Shown here: positions 35,227 through 43,421 of the stretch, piece by piece | How positions within the stretch are numbered: the first letter of the stretch is position 1 | Layout of the letters: every line of letters starts with the position of its first letter | The notes under the pieces: model-generated | The model's input: only the letters and a program-made list of their open reading frames with translations | What the model was told of the DNA's origin: nothing | The model's database searches: none | Assembly (NCBI RefSeq): GCF_017656155.1 | Contig: NZ_JACDOH010000002.1 | Span: forward strand, 62,001 to 126,000 | Length of the DNA stretch: 64,000 nucleotides | Direction of reading: 5' to 3' | Source of the DNA: Thermosyntropha sp. | GTDB lineage: Bacteria; Bacillota; Syntrophomonadia; Syntrophomonadales; Syntrophomonadaceae | Translations under genes and position numbers: made by a program

Positions 35227-35532
35227 TTAAAATTTGAACTGGCAATATTCCTCGCCTACCTGTTCTATGTATTTGTTTATTTCTTCTATCGGAGGAACGG
35301 GAACATGGGCGAGTTTTACTTTTTCATTACAGCGGGGGCATATGAGCCAATAATCTTCAATGTTAAACTTTTCCCCCTGGGCTATCTTTTTAAGAAGGCT
35401 GATTAAAGTAGAAACTTTATTATCAGGTGTCGAAAACCTGGCTGCAGTCGCCAAAGTCCAGTTATACTCATTTACGTTATTCCCGCATTTCATGCAGTAA
35501 ATCATTAAAACAGCCTTTTCGTTTTTTCGCAT
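35227..35532 (-). CDS. Small zinc-ribbon-like protein A (paralogue of 35640-35942)
   Basis: A 101-residue protein with two cysteine pairs, YCMKCGNN and ICPRCNEK, which should bind one zinc ion. The family-specific stretch is EYNWTLATAARFS between them and the end is GEEYCQFKF. I know no named family. The divergent neighbour has the same architecture (EYNWSLATAARYS, GEEYC), so the two are paralogues. ATG 35532 has AGGAGA upstream. Confidence 0.75.
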   Translation of the reverse strand: MRKNEKAVLMIYCMKCGNNVNEYNWTLATAARFSTPDNKVSTLISLLKKIAQGEKFNIEDYWLICPRCNEKVKLAHVPVPPIEEINKYIEQVGEEYCQFKF

Positions 35533-35567
35533 AATTTCTTCTCCTATCTTTCGATAAAATATTTTAC

Positions 35568-35626
35568 TAAAAGTATTTTAAAAAAATAAAAATTAATGTA
35601 TAGTAATATTATATAAAATACTTTTA
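35568..35626. promoter_or_regulatory. Mirrored 13-bp sites in the divergent zinc-ribbon promoter
   Basis: TAAAAGTATTTTA (35568-35580) and its exact reverse complement TAAAATACTTTTA (35614-35626) lie in the 107-nt gap between the two divergent paralogues, 46 bp centre to centre. Each site is itself a near-palindrome (AAAA/TTTT around three bases). They look like paired operators. The background is AT-rich. Confidence 0.45.
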
Positions 35627-35639
35627 ATGGTGAGCAACA

Positions 35640-35942
35640 ATGTTAAAAGAAAAAACCAGATTGGCAATAAAATGTCCCTATTGTAAGAGAGAATCAGATG
35701 AGTATAACTGGTCGTTAGCTACTGCTGCGCGATATTCAATAGGCGAAGATACCTGCCCGGTCTTGATTCAGGTGCTGCTCGCTTATATAAATGGAAATGG
35801 CGATATGTTTGATGGCTATCGTTTAGTTTGCCCCAAATGTTACCATGGAGTAGATTTTACAGAATTAAGTCCTCCTCCCAAACAAGAAATAGAGGAATAT
35901 GCTGCCAAAGCAGGTGAAGAATATTGTAATATGTGGTTATAA
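35640..35942 (+). CDS. Small zinc-ribbon-like protein B (paralogue of 35227-35532)
   Basis: A 100-residue protein with cysteine pairs KCPYCKRE and VCPKCYHG, the core EYNWSLATAARYS and the C-terminal GEEYCNMWL. The same layout as the divergent gene at 35227. Probably a zinc-binding fold, function unknown. ATG 35640 follows GGTGAG. A terminator follows at 36018. Confidence 0.75.
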   Translation: MLKEKTRLAIKCPYCKRESDEYNWSLATAARYSIGEDTCPVLIQVLLAYINGNGDMFDGYRLVCPKCYHGVDFTELSPPPKQEIEEYAAKAGEEYCNMWL

Positions 35943-36017
35943 AATATTTATTGACTTATGTTGGAAACTAATTTAACATAAGCTATTTGCCAGGGGCTTA
36001 ATCGCATATCTTCCTCT

Positions 36018-36049
36018 AACTCTCCATTAGTGGGGAGTTATGTTTTTTT
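36018..36049 (+). terminator. Terminator after zinc-ribbon gene B
   Basis: AACTCTCC (36018-36025) pairs with GGGGAGTT (36032-36039) with one wobble, then a T-run (36042-36049). A separate 8-bp inverted repeat, CTTATGTT/AACATAAG (35955-35962 and 35975-35982), lies upstream. Confidence 0.7.
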
Positions 36050-36057
36050 GAAACCTT

Positions 36058-37017
36058 TTATTCCACTATATTGCGCCGTTCACCTTTGAGAAAAGCGGCA
36101 ATATTAAGTTTTACTTCCTCTATTAATCTAATGCGCGCTTCACGGCTGCCCCATGCTATATGAGGAGTAATTAAAAGCTTATCCTTGTTTTTTATATGGA
36201 GAAGCGGATTATCTTTTTTTAAGGGTTCATTTTCCAGTACATCAAGACCTGCTCCTGCTATGAGATTTTCGTCTAGAGCCCGGGCAAGGTCGGCTTCATT
36301 GACAATGCTGCCTCTCCCTAGATTCAGCAGGAAAACATTCTTTTTCATTTTTTGCAGTTCTTTGTAGGTAATGAGGTTTTTTGTTTTTTCATTTAAAGGG
36401 CAGTGAATTGAAATTATATCGGAAGTGGTTATCAACTCTTCCCATTCCACTTTTTTATAAGCAGGATTGTTGTTCTTTCCGGAGGTGGAAAAATAGATTA
36501 CTTTACAGCCAAAAGCAGAGGCGACTTTTGCTACTTCAAAACCTATAGTTCCGAGTCCTATAATACCCCAGGTTTTATCTTTAATCTCATTAAAAGGTTT
36601 GCCGAGATGAGTAAAAAGATTACTGTCAGTATATCGACCTGATTTTACATAATCATCATAGTACTTTAAAGATTCCATGAGATAAAAAAGCATGCCAAAG
36701 GTATGCTGAACTACACTGGGAGTAGAGTATCCAGCGACATTAGTTACAGTTATACCGCGTTTCCTGGTGTATTCTAAGTCAACATTGTTGGTGCCGGTAG
36801 CAGTAATACATATGAGTTGGACCCGGGGAGCATAAGATAAATTATTTTCGTTTAAGACTACTTTGTTAGTGATGATTATATCCTGGTCTTTAATTCGTTC
36901 TACTACTTCATCTTTAAAAGTTGCCGGATAAATTGTTAAATTGCCGAATTCTTCAAAAATGCTTAAATCTACATCTGAACCTAAGGTATCAGCATCGAGT
37001 ATGCAAAGATTAAGCAA
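36058..37017 (-). CDS. D-2-hydroxyacid dehydrogenase (NAD-dependent)
   Basis: A 319-residue dehydrogenase of the D-isomer-specific family. NAD site GIIGLGTIGFEVA; catalytic Arg in NLGRGSIVNE, Glu region ENEPL, and His in TPHIAWGS. Substrate could be hydroxypyruvate, glyoxylate or a related acid. TTG 37017 is used because GGAGAG lies 8 nt upstream and no in-frame ATG is better placed. A terminator-like hairpin lies in its leader. It is divergent from the malic enzyme gene. Confidence 0.88.
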   Translation of the reverse strand: MLNLCILDADTLGSDVDLSIFEEFGNLTIYPATFKDEVVERIKDQDIIITNKVVLNENNLSYAPRVQLICITATGTNNVDLEYTRKRGITVTNVAGYSTPSVVQHTFGMLFYLMESLKYYDDYVKSGRYTDSNLFTHLGKPFNEIKDKTWGIIGLGTIGFEVAKVASAFGCKVIYFSTSGKNNNPAYKKVEWEELITTSDIISIHCPLNEKTKNLITYKELQKMKKNVFLLNLGRGSIVNEADLARALDENLIAGAGLDVLENEPLKKDNPLLHIKNKDKLLITPHIAWGSREARIRLIEEVKLNIAAFLKGERRNIVE

Positions 37018-37045
37018 GATGGCATCTCTCCTTTTTAAAAATAAT

Positions 37046-37076
37046 AAAAACCTCTTAAACAGAGGCTTTTGCTTAA
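37046..37076 (-). terminator. Terminator-like hairpin in the leader of the hydroxyacid dehydrogenase gene
   Basis: Read on the minus strand, AAAGCCTC and GAGGTTTT pair with one wobble around a 7-nt loop, followed by T-rich sequence, about 30 nt upstream of the start codon. It would either stop transcripts coming from the right or attenuate this gene. Confidence 0.45.
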
Positions 37077-37222
37077 ATATTATTATGTTTCTTTAACAAA
37101 AACAACATTGTATTTTTTTGAATACCTTGCAATCGCATTTTTTTTAAGATAAGTTAGTAATGTTGGAAAGCTGTAAACTAAACTTGATTTCAAAACGAAA
37201 AAACAGTTAGGAGATGAGTTAG

Positions 37223-38395
37223 GTGGATTTTGGGAAAAGAGCGCTTGCTCTGCATTCTGAATATAAAGGAAAAATTGAAGTGATAAGCAAAGTAAAAATA
37301 AAAGATCGTGAAGATTTGAGTGTGGTCTATACTCCCGGAGTAGCTGAACCCTGCAAAGAGATTTATTCCTGCAGGGATGAAGTTTACAGATATACATCTA
37401 AAGGAAATATGGTTGCAGTAATAACAGATGGTTCAGCAGTTTTGGGCTTGGGAAATATTGGACCTGAAGCAGCTCTGCCTGTTATGGAAGGCAAAGCCAT
37501 ATTATTCAAGGAATTTGCAGGAATCGATGCTTTCCCTATATGCCTTGATACCCAGGATGTCAATGAAATAGTAAAAACGGTGAAATACTTGTCACCTTCA
37601 TTTGGCGGAATTAATTTAGAAGATATATCTGCTCCCAGGTGTTTTGAAATTGAAGAAAGGCTTAAAGAAGAGCTTGATATTCCGGTTTTTCATGATGACC
37701 AGCATGGAACGGCTGTAGTTACTACCGCAGGGCTTTTAAATGCTTTAAAAATTACCGGAAGAGACATAAAGAATACCCGAATTGTAGTTAATGGGCCGGG
37801 GGCTGCTGGAACAGCCATAACCAAAATGCTCATCGGCATAGGTGTTCAGGACATCCTGGTATGTGATGAGAAAGGGATTTTGTGCGATGGAGATGAAAGA
37901 CTTACTTATCAAAAAATAGAGTTGGCTCGTATAACTAATAGAGAAAAGCTTAAAGGAACCTTAAGGGATGCATTGAAAGGAGCGGATGTATTTATAGGAG
38001 TTTCTGCTCCTAATGTAGTTGATATGGGGATGATTAAATCTATGAATAAAAATGCTATTGTTTTTGCTATGGCTAATCCGGTACCGGAGATTATGCCTAA
38101 TTTGGCTAAAGAAGCTGGAGCTAGAATAGTAGCAACCGGGCGTTCGGATTTTCCCAATCAGATCAACAATGTTTTGGCTTTTCCCGGAATATTCCGGGGA
38201 GCACTTGATGTCAGGGCACGCGTAATAAATGAAGAAATGAAAATTGCTGCTGCTTATGCTATTGCAGATATAATTCCAGAAAATGAGCTTAGTGAAGAAA
38301 ATATTATTCCTTATGCACTCAATAAAAAGGTGGTACAGGTCATTGCCGAAGCTGTTACCAGAGCAGCGAGGGAAACAGGAGTTGCTAGGATTTAA
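37223..38395 (+). CDS. NAD(P)-dependent malic enzyme
   Basis: Oxidatively decarboxylates malate to pyruvate. A 390-residue short form without a C-terminal phosphotransacetylase domain. Seen: VYTPGVAEPCKEI (malate/catalytic Tyr region), LEDISAPRCFEIEE, FHDDQHGTAVV (metal and catalytic acid) and the Rossmann NGPGAAGTAI. GTG 37223 follows TTAGGAG. A strong terminator follows about 85 nt later. Confidence 0.93.
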   Translation: MDFGKRALALHSEYKGKIEVISKVKIKDREDLSVVYTPGVAEPCKEIYSCRDEVYRYTSKGNMVAVITDGSAVLGLGNIGPEAALPVMEGKAILFKEFAGIDAFPICLDTQDVNEIVKTVKYLSPSFGGINLEDISAPRCFEIEERLKEELDIPVFHDDQHGTAVVTTAGLLNALKITGRDIKNTRIVVNGPGAAGTAITKMLIGIGVQDILVCDEKGILCDGDERLTYQKIELARITNREKLKGTLRDALKGADVFIGVSAPNVVDMGMIKSMNKNAIVFAMANPVPEIMPNLAKEAGARIVATGRSDFPNQINNVLAFPGIFRGALDVRARVINEEMKIAAAYAIADIIPENELSEENIIPYALNKKVVQVIAEAVTRAARETGVARI

Positions 38396-38481
38396 AATTT
38401 GGAAATGGAAAGATTATGAGTATTATTATATAAATTTATGAATATTATTATAAAATATTATAGAATTTTTATAGACCTTGG

Positions 38482-38521
38482 ACGGACATTTTTTCCTGTA
38501 AGAAAAAATGTCCGTTTTTTG
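38482..38521 (+). terminator. Terminator after malic enzyme
   Basis: ACGGACATTTTTTC (38482-38495) and GAAAAAATGTCCGT (38502-38515) pair perfectly with a 6-nt loop, then a T-run. It insulates the xdh operon. Confidence 0.92.
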
Positions 38522-38617
38522 TTTTGTTTTTAAATTGATAAAAACGAAAAAAATTTTTAAGATTTTTATCTGTCTGTTTAAGTTTTTTAATAAATTTTTA
38601 ATTTTACATATGATTTA

Positions 38618-38633
38618 TGGCATAAAAATTGCA
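38618..38633 (+). promoter_or_regulatory. Sigma-54 (-24/-12) promoter of the molybdenum hydroxylase operon
   Basis: TGGCATAAAAATTGCA shows the invariant GG and GC dinucleotides separated by 10 nt and fits the consensus TGGCAC-N5-TTGCA except for one position. It lies about 100 nt before the first gene and directs transcription into it. A dedicated enhancer-binding activator is expected but is not encoded in this window. Confidence 0.75.
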
Positions 38634-38734
38634 TTTTCATTTATGGTGGACATTTCTAATAAACTGCAGGTTTAAAGCGAAAACTAAGTCTTAAAAGAAT
38701 TCAGGTTTCTGGCACTGTAGAAAGGGAGGTTTTT

Positions 38735-39604
38735 ATGGAACTAAAAAAAGTCATTAAAGCCGAAAAGTTAGATGAAGTTCTTAATTTACTGGCGGAAAAC
38801 CGCGAAAGGGCAAAGGTTATTGCAGGAGGAACTGATTTTGTAATCCAGCTTAGAGAGAAGAAAATAGCCCCGGAAGTGATAATAGACATTTCTGATGTAG
38901 ATGAGCTTAATTTTATCAGGAAAAGCGGAGAATTTATTGAAATAGGAGCTGCGACTAAATTTACAACTATTAAAAACAGCGGCATTATAAGTGATGCTTT
39001 TAAAGGTTTGAAAGATGCTGCTGGACATGTAGGTTCTCCTCAAATCAGAAACCTGGGGACTGTAGGTGGTAACATATGTAATGGATCTCCTGCTGCTGAT
39101 ACTGTTCCTGCTCTTTTGGCATTAGGCGCTGTTGCGGTGGTAAAAAGTAAAAATAATACCCGTGAAGTTCCTTTAGAAGAATTTTATCTTGACCGCGGTA
39201 AGGTTAAATTAGAACCTGATGAAATATTATATGCGGTTAAGTTTTTAAATTCTAAACCAGGCCAAGGTTTAGGTTTTGTAAAACTCGGTCTTAGAAATGC
39301 TCTGGCAATTTCTTCGATTTCAATTGCAGTTTTTGTCGAAACAGACAATGATATTAACTGTAAAGATGTCCGTATAGGAAGTGGCGCTTTAGCTAAATTC
39401 CCGATCCGGGAAAAAGAAGTAGAAGCTTTCCTTAAAGGAAAAACTTTACACGAAGATGTTATTGAAGAAGCCACTGAATTTTTCGGCAAGATATTAGAAC
39501 AAAGATTAGCCGGAAGACCTCCAGTTGAAAAAGACTATAAGCCTTATGCAATAAAAGGTGTGTTTAAAGAAGCATTAAATAAAGCTTTATCGGTTGTTTG
39601 TTAA
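38735..39604 (+). CDS. Molybdenum hydroxylase FAD-binding subunit (XdhB/CoxM type)
   Basis: A 289-residue FAD subunit of a xanthine dehydrogenase-family enzyme; it passes electrons from the Fe-S subunit to NAD+ or another acceptor. Seen: VIAGGTDFVIQLR, the FAD loop RNLGTVGGNICNGSPAAD and the CO-dehydrogenase-flavoprotein C-terminal domain. ATG 38735 follows GGGAGG. First gene of the nine-gene operon. Confidence 0.93.
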   Translation: MELKKVIKAEKLDEVLNLLAENRERAKVIAGGTDFVIQLREKKIAPEVIIDISDVDELNFIRKSGEFIEIGAATKFTTIKNSGIISDAFKGLKDAAGHVGSPQIRNLGTVGGNICNGSPAADTVPALLALGAVAVVKSKNNTREVPLEEFYLDRGKVKLEPDEILYAVKFLNSKPGQGLGFVKLGLRNALAISSISIAVFVETDNDINCKDVRIGSGALAKFPIREKEVEAFLKGKTLHEDVIEEATEFFGKILEQRLAGRPPVEKDYKPYAIKGVFKEALNKALSVVC

Positions 39605-39628
39605 AAAATTTTTTTCGAGGTGAAGACT

Positions 39629-40108
39629 ATGAAAACAATTTCTCTTAAAGTAAACGGAAAACCTTATACTGTTGAAGTTGAAGAAGATATGAGGCTTTTA
39701 GATCTTTTGCGGGATAAGCTTGGATTTACCGGAGTAAAAGAAGGTTGTGCCGAAGGTGAATGTGGGGCATGTTCTGTAATTATGGATGGAAACCTGGTTA
39801 CTTCATGTCTGGTTATGGCTTTCCAGGCTGATGGTAAAGAAATAATAACTATTGAAGGCTTACAGAGCGAAGATGGAACCCTTCATCCTATACAGCAGGC
39901 TTTTTTGGATGAAGGAGCTGTACAATGCGGCTTTTGTACCCCGGCTATGGTTTTAGCTGCTAAAGCATTATTAGATAAAAATCCTAATCCCACTGATGAA
40001 CAAATAAAAGAGGGGATATCCGGAAATTTGTGTCGTTGTACTGGATATGCTAAAATCGTCAGCGCAGTTAAGAAAGCAGCTGAGTACCTTAACCAAGGAG
40101 GGAAATAA
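39629..40108 (+). CDS. Molybdenum hydroxylase 2Fe-2S subunit (XdhC/CoxS type)
   Basis: A 159-residue protein with two 2Fe-2S centres. The plant-type cluster ligands are GCAEGECGACSV and a following Cys in TSCLV. The second is VQCGFCTPAM with GNLCRCTGY. ATG 39629 sits 6 nt after AGGTGA; the in-frame GTG 39620 overlaps that site. One nt separates its stop from the next gene. It relays electrons from the molybdenum centre to FAD. Confidence 0.94.
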   Translation: MKTISLKVNGKPYTVEVEEDMRLLDLLRDKLGFTGVKEGCAEGECGACSVIMDGNLVTSCLVMAFQADGKEIITIEGLQSEDGTLHPIQQAFLDEGAVQCGFCTPAMVLAAKALLDKNPNPTDEQIKEGISGNLCRCTGYAKIVSAVKKAAEYLNQGGK

Positions 40109-40109
40109 A

Positions 40110-41357
40110 ATGGACTTTAATGTCATAGGAAAAAGTGTCATAAGGGTTGATGGACTGGCTAAGGTTACAGGTAAGGCAATTTATCCTCAGGATATATATA
40201 TGGATAATATGCTTTTTGGAAAAACTTTACGTTCAAGTGTACCTCATGCTTATTTTACTTTAGATACCAGCAAAGCTGAAAAGATTGAAGGAGTTGTAAA
40301 AATATTTACCGCGAAAGATGTGCCAGGACATAATTCTCATGGGGTGCTTTTTAAGGATCATGAGGTTTTATGTGAAAAGAAAGTACGCCGCATTGGCGAT
40401 CCGATAGCGTTTGTAGTTGCTGTTTCTGAAAAAATTGCTGCTGAAGCGATAGAAGCTATTGAAGTAAAGTATGAAGAGATTCCTGCTGTTTTTGACCCAG
40501 TGGAAGCAATGAAAGACGAAATAAAAGTCCATGATGGAAAAAGCAATATTATTTATCACTATAAACTAAGAAAAGGGAATATTGAAGAAGGATTTGCCCA
40601 GAGTGATGTCATTGTAGAGAATGTTTACAACACTTCTATGGTAGAGCATGCTTTTTTACAGCCGGAAGCAGGGGTGTCTTATGTAGAAGATGATGGAACC
40701 ATAGTAGTATGTGCAGCTACTCAGTATCCCCATTTTGACCAGCTGGAAATTGCTGAAGCTATGGGAGTTCCAGCTGAAAAGGTTAAGGTTATAAACCCGG
40801 CGGTAGGAGGAGCATTTGGCGGCAGAGAAGATATTACTCTGCAAATTCATTTAGCTATGGCCGCTGTTTATACCGGAAGGCCGGTAAAAGCTGTATATTC
40901 CCGGGAAGAATCTTTTTATGCTCACTCCAAGAGGCATCCGGAAATAATCAAGATTAAAACGGGCGCTAATAAAGAAGGAAAGCTTTTAGCTTTAGAAGCC
41001 GAGATAATTGCTGATACCGGTGCATATGCTTCCTGGGCGATAAATGTTACCCGCAAATCTGGAATTCATGTAACCGGACCTTATGTAATACCTAATGTAA
41101 AAGTAGATGCTTATGCGGTATATACAAATAATCCGTTCTGCGGTGCGATGCGCGGATTTGGGGCTACCCAGGTACCGATTGCTACTGAACAGCAAATGGA
41201 TATCTTAGCAGAAAAGCTTAACATAAGCCCCGTAGAGATAAGACTTAAAAATGCGTTTACTAAAGGAAGTCAAACTGCTAATGGGCAGACTTTAACTGAT
41301 AGCGTTCCTTTAGTCGATTGTATTACTAAAGCTGCTAAGGCTATAGGCATGTTTTAA
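40110..41357 (+). CDS. Molybdopterin subunit, N-terminal part (split XdhA)
   Basis: 415 residues equal to the first half of the molybdopterin-binding subunit of xanthine dehydrogenase-type hydroxylases: the Ald_Xan_dh_C-like N-domain (GKAIYPQDIYMDNMLFG) and the first Mo-binding motifs GGAFGGREDI and MRGFGATQVP. It ends AIGMF at a TAA (41355-41357). Eighteen nt later the second part starts in the same frame, and together they give about 750 residues, family length. So this is either a naturally divided subunit or one gene broken by a nonsense change. ATG 40110 follows AAGGAGGG. Confidence 0.85.
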   Translation: MDFNVIGKSVIRVDGLAKVTGKAIYPQDIYMDNMLFGKTLRSSVPHAYFTLDTSKAEKIEGVVKIFTAKDVPGHNSHGVLFKDHEVLCEKKVRRIGDPIAFVVAVSEKIAAEAIEAIEVKYEEIPAVFDPVEAMKDEIKVHDGKSNIIYHYKLRKGNIEEGFAQSDVIVENVYNTSMVEHAFLQPEAGVSYVEDDGTIVVCAATQYPHFDQLEIAEAMGVPAEKVKVINPAVGGAFGGREDITLQIHLAMAAVYTGRPVKAVYSREESFYAHSKRHPEIIKIKTGANKEGKLLALEAEIIADTGAYASWAINVTRKSGIHVTGPYVIPNVKVDAYAVYTNNPFCGAMRGFGATQVPIATEQQMDILAEKLNISPVEIRLKNAFTKGSQTANGQTLTDSVPLVDCITKAAKAIGMF

Positions 41358-41375
41358 TGGAAGGAGGCTACAGTA

Positions 41376-42368
41376 GTGAAAAAAAGAGGAAAAGGAATTG
41401 CATGTATTTTCTATGGAACTGGATATGGAAATGGATTTCCTGATGTTTCCAGAGCTTATGCTGAACTTCAGCCTGATGGTAAGGTAGCTATATATACCGG
41501 GGCAACCGAAGTAGGACAGGGAGCTAAAACAGCTTTAAGCCAGATTCCGGCTGAAGTTTTAGGGCTCAGTGTAGATGATATAATTTTTATCAATGAAGAT
41601 ACCAGTATTACACCTGATGCAGGAACAGCAGCTGCTACCCGTCAAACCTATAACACAGGTAATGCCATAAAAATGGCAGCTGAAGAATTAAGAAATGAGC
41701 TTATTAAAATAGCAGTCAAAGAATTAGAGCTTAACAGTGATATAGGATTAAAAATGAAAGATGGAAAAATTTTTCTTGAAATCTATCCTGATAAATGTAT
41801 AACTTTTTCTCAGATAGCTGCTATGCAGGAAGAACCTCTGCGCAAGTTTGCAGTTTTTACTGCGCAGACTGTTCAGATAGACCCAGAAACCGGACAGGGG
41901 GCTCCATACTGGCCATATACTTTCAGTGCCTGTGCAGTTGAAGTGGAAGTTGATACTGAAACAGGCAAAGTAGAAGTCATTCGCGGAGCTCATGCCCAGG
42001 ATGTAGGCAGAGCAGTCAATCCTACACTTATAGAAGGGCAGATGGACGGCGGATTTGCCATGGCCATGGGATATGTTATTTATGAAGATTTGGGCTTAGA
42101 AAACGGCAAGATATGGAACAACAAGCTTTCCAGCTATATTATTCCTACATCGATGGATATGCCGGAAATACAAAATATTATAGTAGAAGATCCAGAAAAT
42201 ACAGCACCTTATGGAGCTAAAGGAATTGGAGAACCAGTAATGATTTCTGTTGGCCCTGCTATTTTAAATGCTATATATGATGCAGTAGGAGTCCGGATGA
42301 CAGAAATACCGGTTACCCCGGCTAAACTTCTTAAGGCCATAAGAGAAAAAGAACAAAAGGAAGCTTAA
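41376..42368 (+). CDS. Molybdopterin subunit, C-terminal part (split XdhA)
   Basis: 330 residues equal to the second half of the Mo subunit: TGATEVGQGAKTALSQIPAE (cofactor contacts), NEDTSITPDAGTAAATRQTY, and GAKGIGEPVM with the catalytic Glu conserved. GTG 41376 has AAGGAGG 8 nt upstream, so independent translation is feasible. The reading frame continues that of the first part through the TAA. All motifs needed for activity are present, suggesting the two-part enzyme may assemble. Confidence 0.85.
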   Translation: MKKRGKGIACIFYGTGYGNGFPDVSRAYAELQPDGKVAIYTGATEVGQGAKTALSQIPAEVLGLSVDDIIFINEDTSITPDAGTAAATRQTYNTGNAIKMAAEELRNELIKIAVKELELNSDIGLKMKDGKIFLEIYPDKCITFSQIAAMQEEPLRKFAVFTAQTVQIDPETGQGAPYWPYTFSACAVEVEVDTETGKVEVIRGAHAQDVGRAVNPTLIEGQMDGGFAMAMGYVIYEDLGLENGKIWNNKLSSYIIPTSMDMPEIQNIIVEDPENTAPYGAKGIGEPVMISVGPAILNAIYDAVGVRMTEIPVTPAKLLKAIREKEQKEA

Positions 42369-42394
42369 GGATTTAATAGTAAAGGAGAACTGGC

Positions 42395-43420
42395 GTGAAA
42401 AAGGTTAAGATTGAAAATGCGGTGGGGATGATCCTGGCCCACGATTTAACCCGTATAGTGCCTGGTGAATTTAAAGGGGCCGCCTTTAAAAAAGGATATA
42501 TAATCCAAGAGGAAGATGTTGAGCTTTTGAAAAGCATGGGGAAAAACCACATTTATATACTCGAAATGACCCCGGACATTTTGCATGAAAATGATGCGGC
42601 CATAAGGATAGCTCGGGCGGCAGCAGGCAAAAATCTTCATTTATCTGAACCAGCTGAAGGGAAGGTTAATTTTATTGCCACAAAAAAAGGGCTTTTAAAA
42701 ATAAACCTGCCATTGCTTTACAAGATAAATGAATTAGAAATGATAATTTTAGCTACTCTGCATAATAATACGCCGGTAAAAGAAGGGCAGATAGTAGCCG
42801 GAACGCGTATAATACCTTTAGTTATTGAAAAAGAAAAGATTGAACAGGTGGAAAGTTACTGTCAAGCTGACTGTCCAGTTATATGGGTGGAAGAAATGGA
42901 ATGTATTAAGGTAGGTATAGTAGTTACCGGGACTGAGGTTTATGAAGGAAGGATTACGGACAGATTTGGCCCGGTTTTAGCCGATAAAGTAAAGAATTAT
43001 GGCTGTGAATTGGCAGGAATAAGCTATGCACCTGATGATAAGGCTTTAATCAAGCAGGAAATATTGAAACTTATTGATAAAGGTGCAGAACTGGTTATGA
43101 CTTCCGGCGGTATGTCAGTAGATGCTGATGATGTTACTCCTGCTGCAATACGGGAGATGGCTGATGAGGTTATAACCTATGGTTCGCCTGTTTTGCCAGG
43201 GGCTATGTTTATGCTGGCTTATAAAGGAGATGTTCCGATTTTAGGAGTGCCTGCCTGTGGAATGTTTTATAAGGTAACAGTCCTTGACCTCGTTTTGCCA
43301 CGCATTCTTTCAGGAGAAAAACTTGAACGCCGTGACTTAACCAGGCTTGCCCATGGCGGATTATGTCTTGGCTGCAAGGTTTGTCGTTATCCGGTATGTC
43401 CTTTTGGAAAGCAGGGATAA
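42395..43420 (+). CDS. Molybdopterin-binding protein with cysteine tail (MoeA/Mog-like domain)
   Basis: A 341-residue protein with a MoCF_biosynth (MoaB/Mog) domain (VTGTEVYEGRI, TSGGMSVDADDVTP, PVLPGAMFML, GVPACGMF), like the molybdopterin-binding proteins linked with selenium-dependent hydroxylases. The C-terminus holds GLCLGCKVCRYPVCPFGK, a Cx2Cx2Cx4C-type cluster that may bind metal. GTG 42395 follows AAAGGAG. It probably prepares or inserts the Mo cofactor. Confidence 0.8.
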   Translation: MKKVKIENAVGMILAHDLTRIVPGEFKGAAFKKGYIIQEEDVELLKSMGKNHIYILEMTPDILHENDAAIRIARAAAGKNLHLSEPAEGKVNFIATKKGLLKINLPLLYKINELEMIILATLHNNTPVKEGQIVAGTRIIPLVIEKEKIEQVESYCQADCPVIWVEEMECIKVGIVVTGTEVYEGRITDRFGPVLADKVKNYGCELAGISYAPDDKALIKQEILKLIDKGAELVMTSGGMSVDADDVTPAAIREMADEVITYGSPVLPGAMFMLAYKGDVPILGVPACGMFYKVTVLDLVLPRILSGEKLERRDLTRLAHGGLCLGCKVCRYPVCPFGKQG

Positions 43421-43421
43421 A

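Larger units (their letters stand above)
38396..38734 (+). other. Intergenic region with terminator and sigma-54 promoter
   Basis: About 340 nt. First half: terminator of the malic enzyme gene (38482-38521). Second half: a -24/-12 sigma-54 promoter at 38618-38633, followed by about 100 nt of leader to the xdh FAD-subunit gene. Palindromic enhancer sites for the activator were not identified. Confidence 0.6.

Noticed and set aside
37018-37222. T-box or other known riboswitch before the hydroxyacid dehydrogenase gene
   Set aside because: Too short, and no T-box bulge sequence or specifier stem was found.
41355-41357. Selenocysteine readthrough between the two Mo-subunit halves
   Set aside because: The codon is TAA, not TGA, and no SECIS-like hairpin was seen right after it.
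43347-43421. Longer N-terminus for the YqeC-MocA protein
   Set aside because: Would overlap the Cys-tail codons of the previous gene; ATG 43422 starts at the conserved YqeC start.
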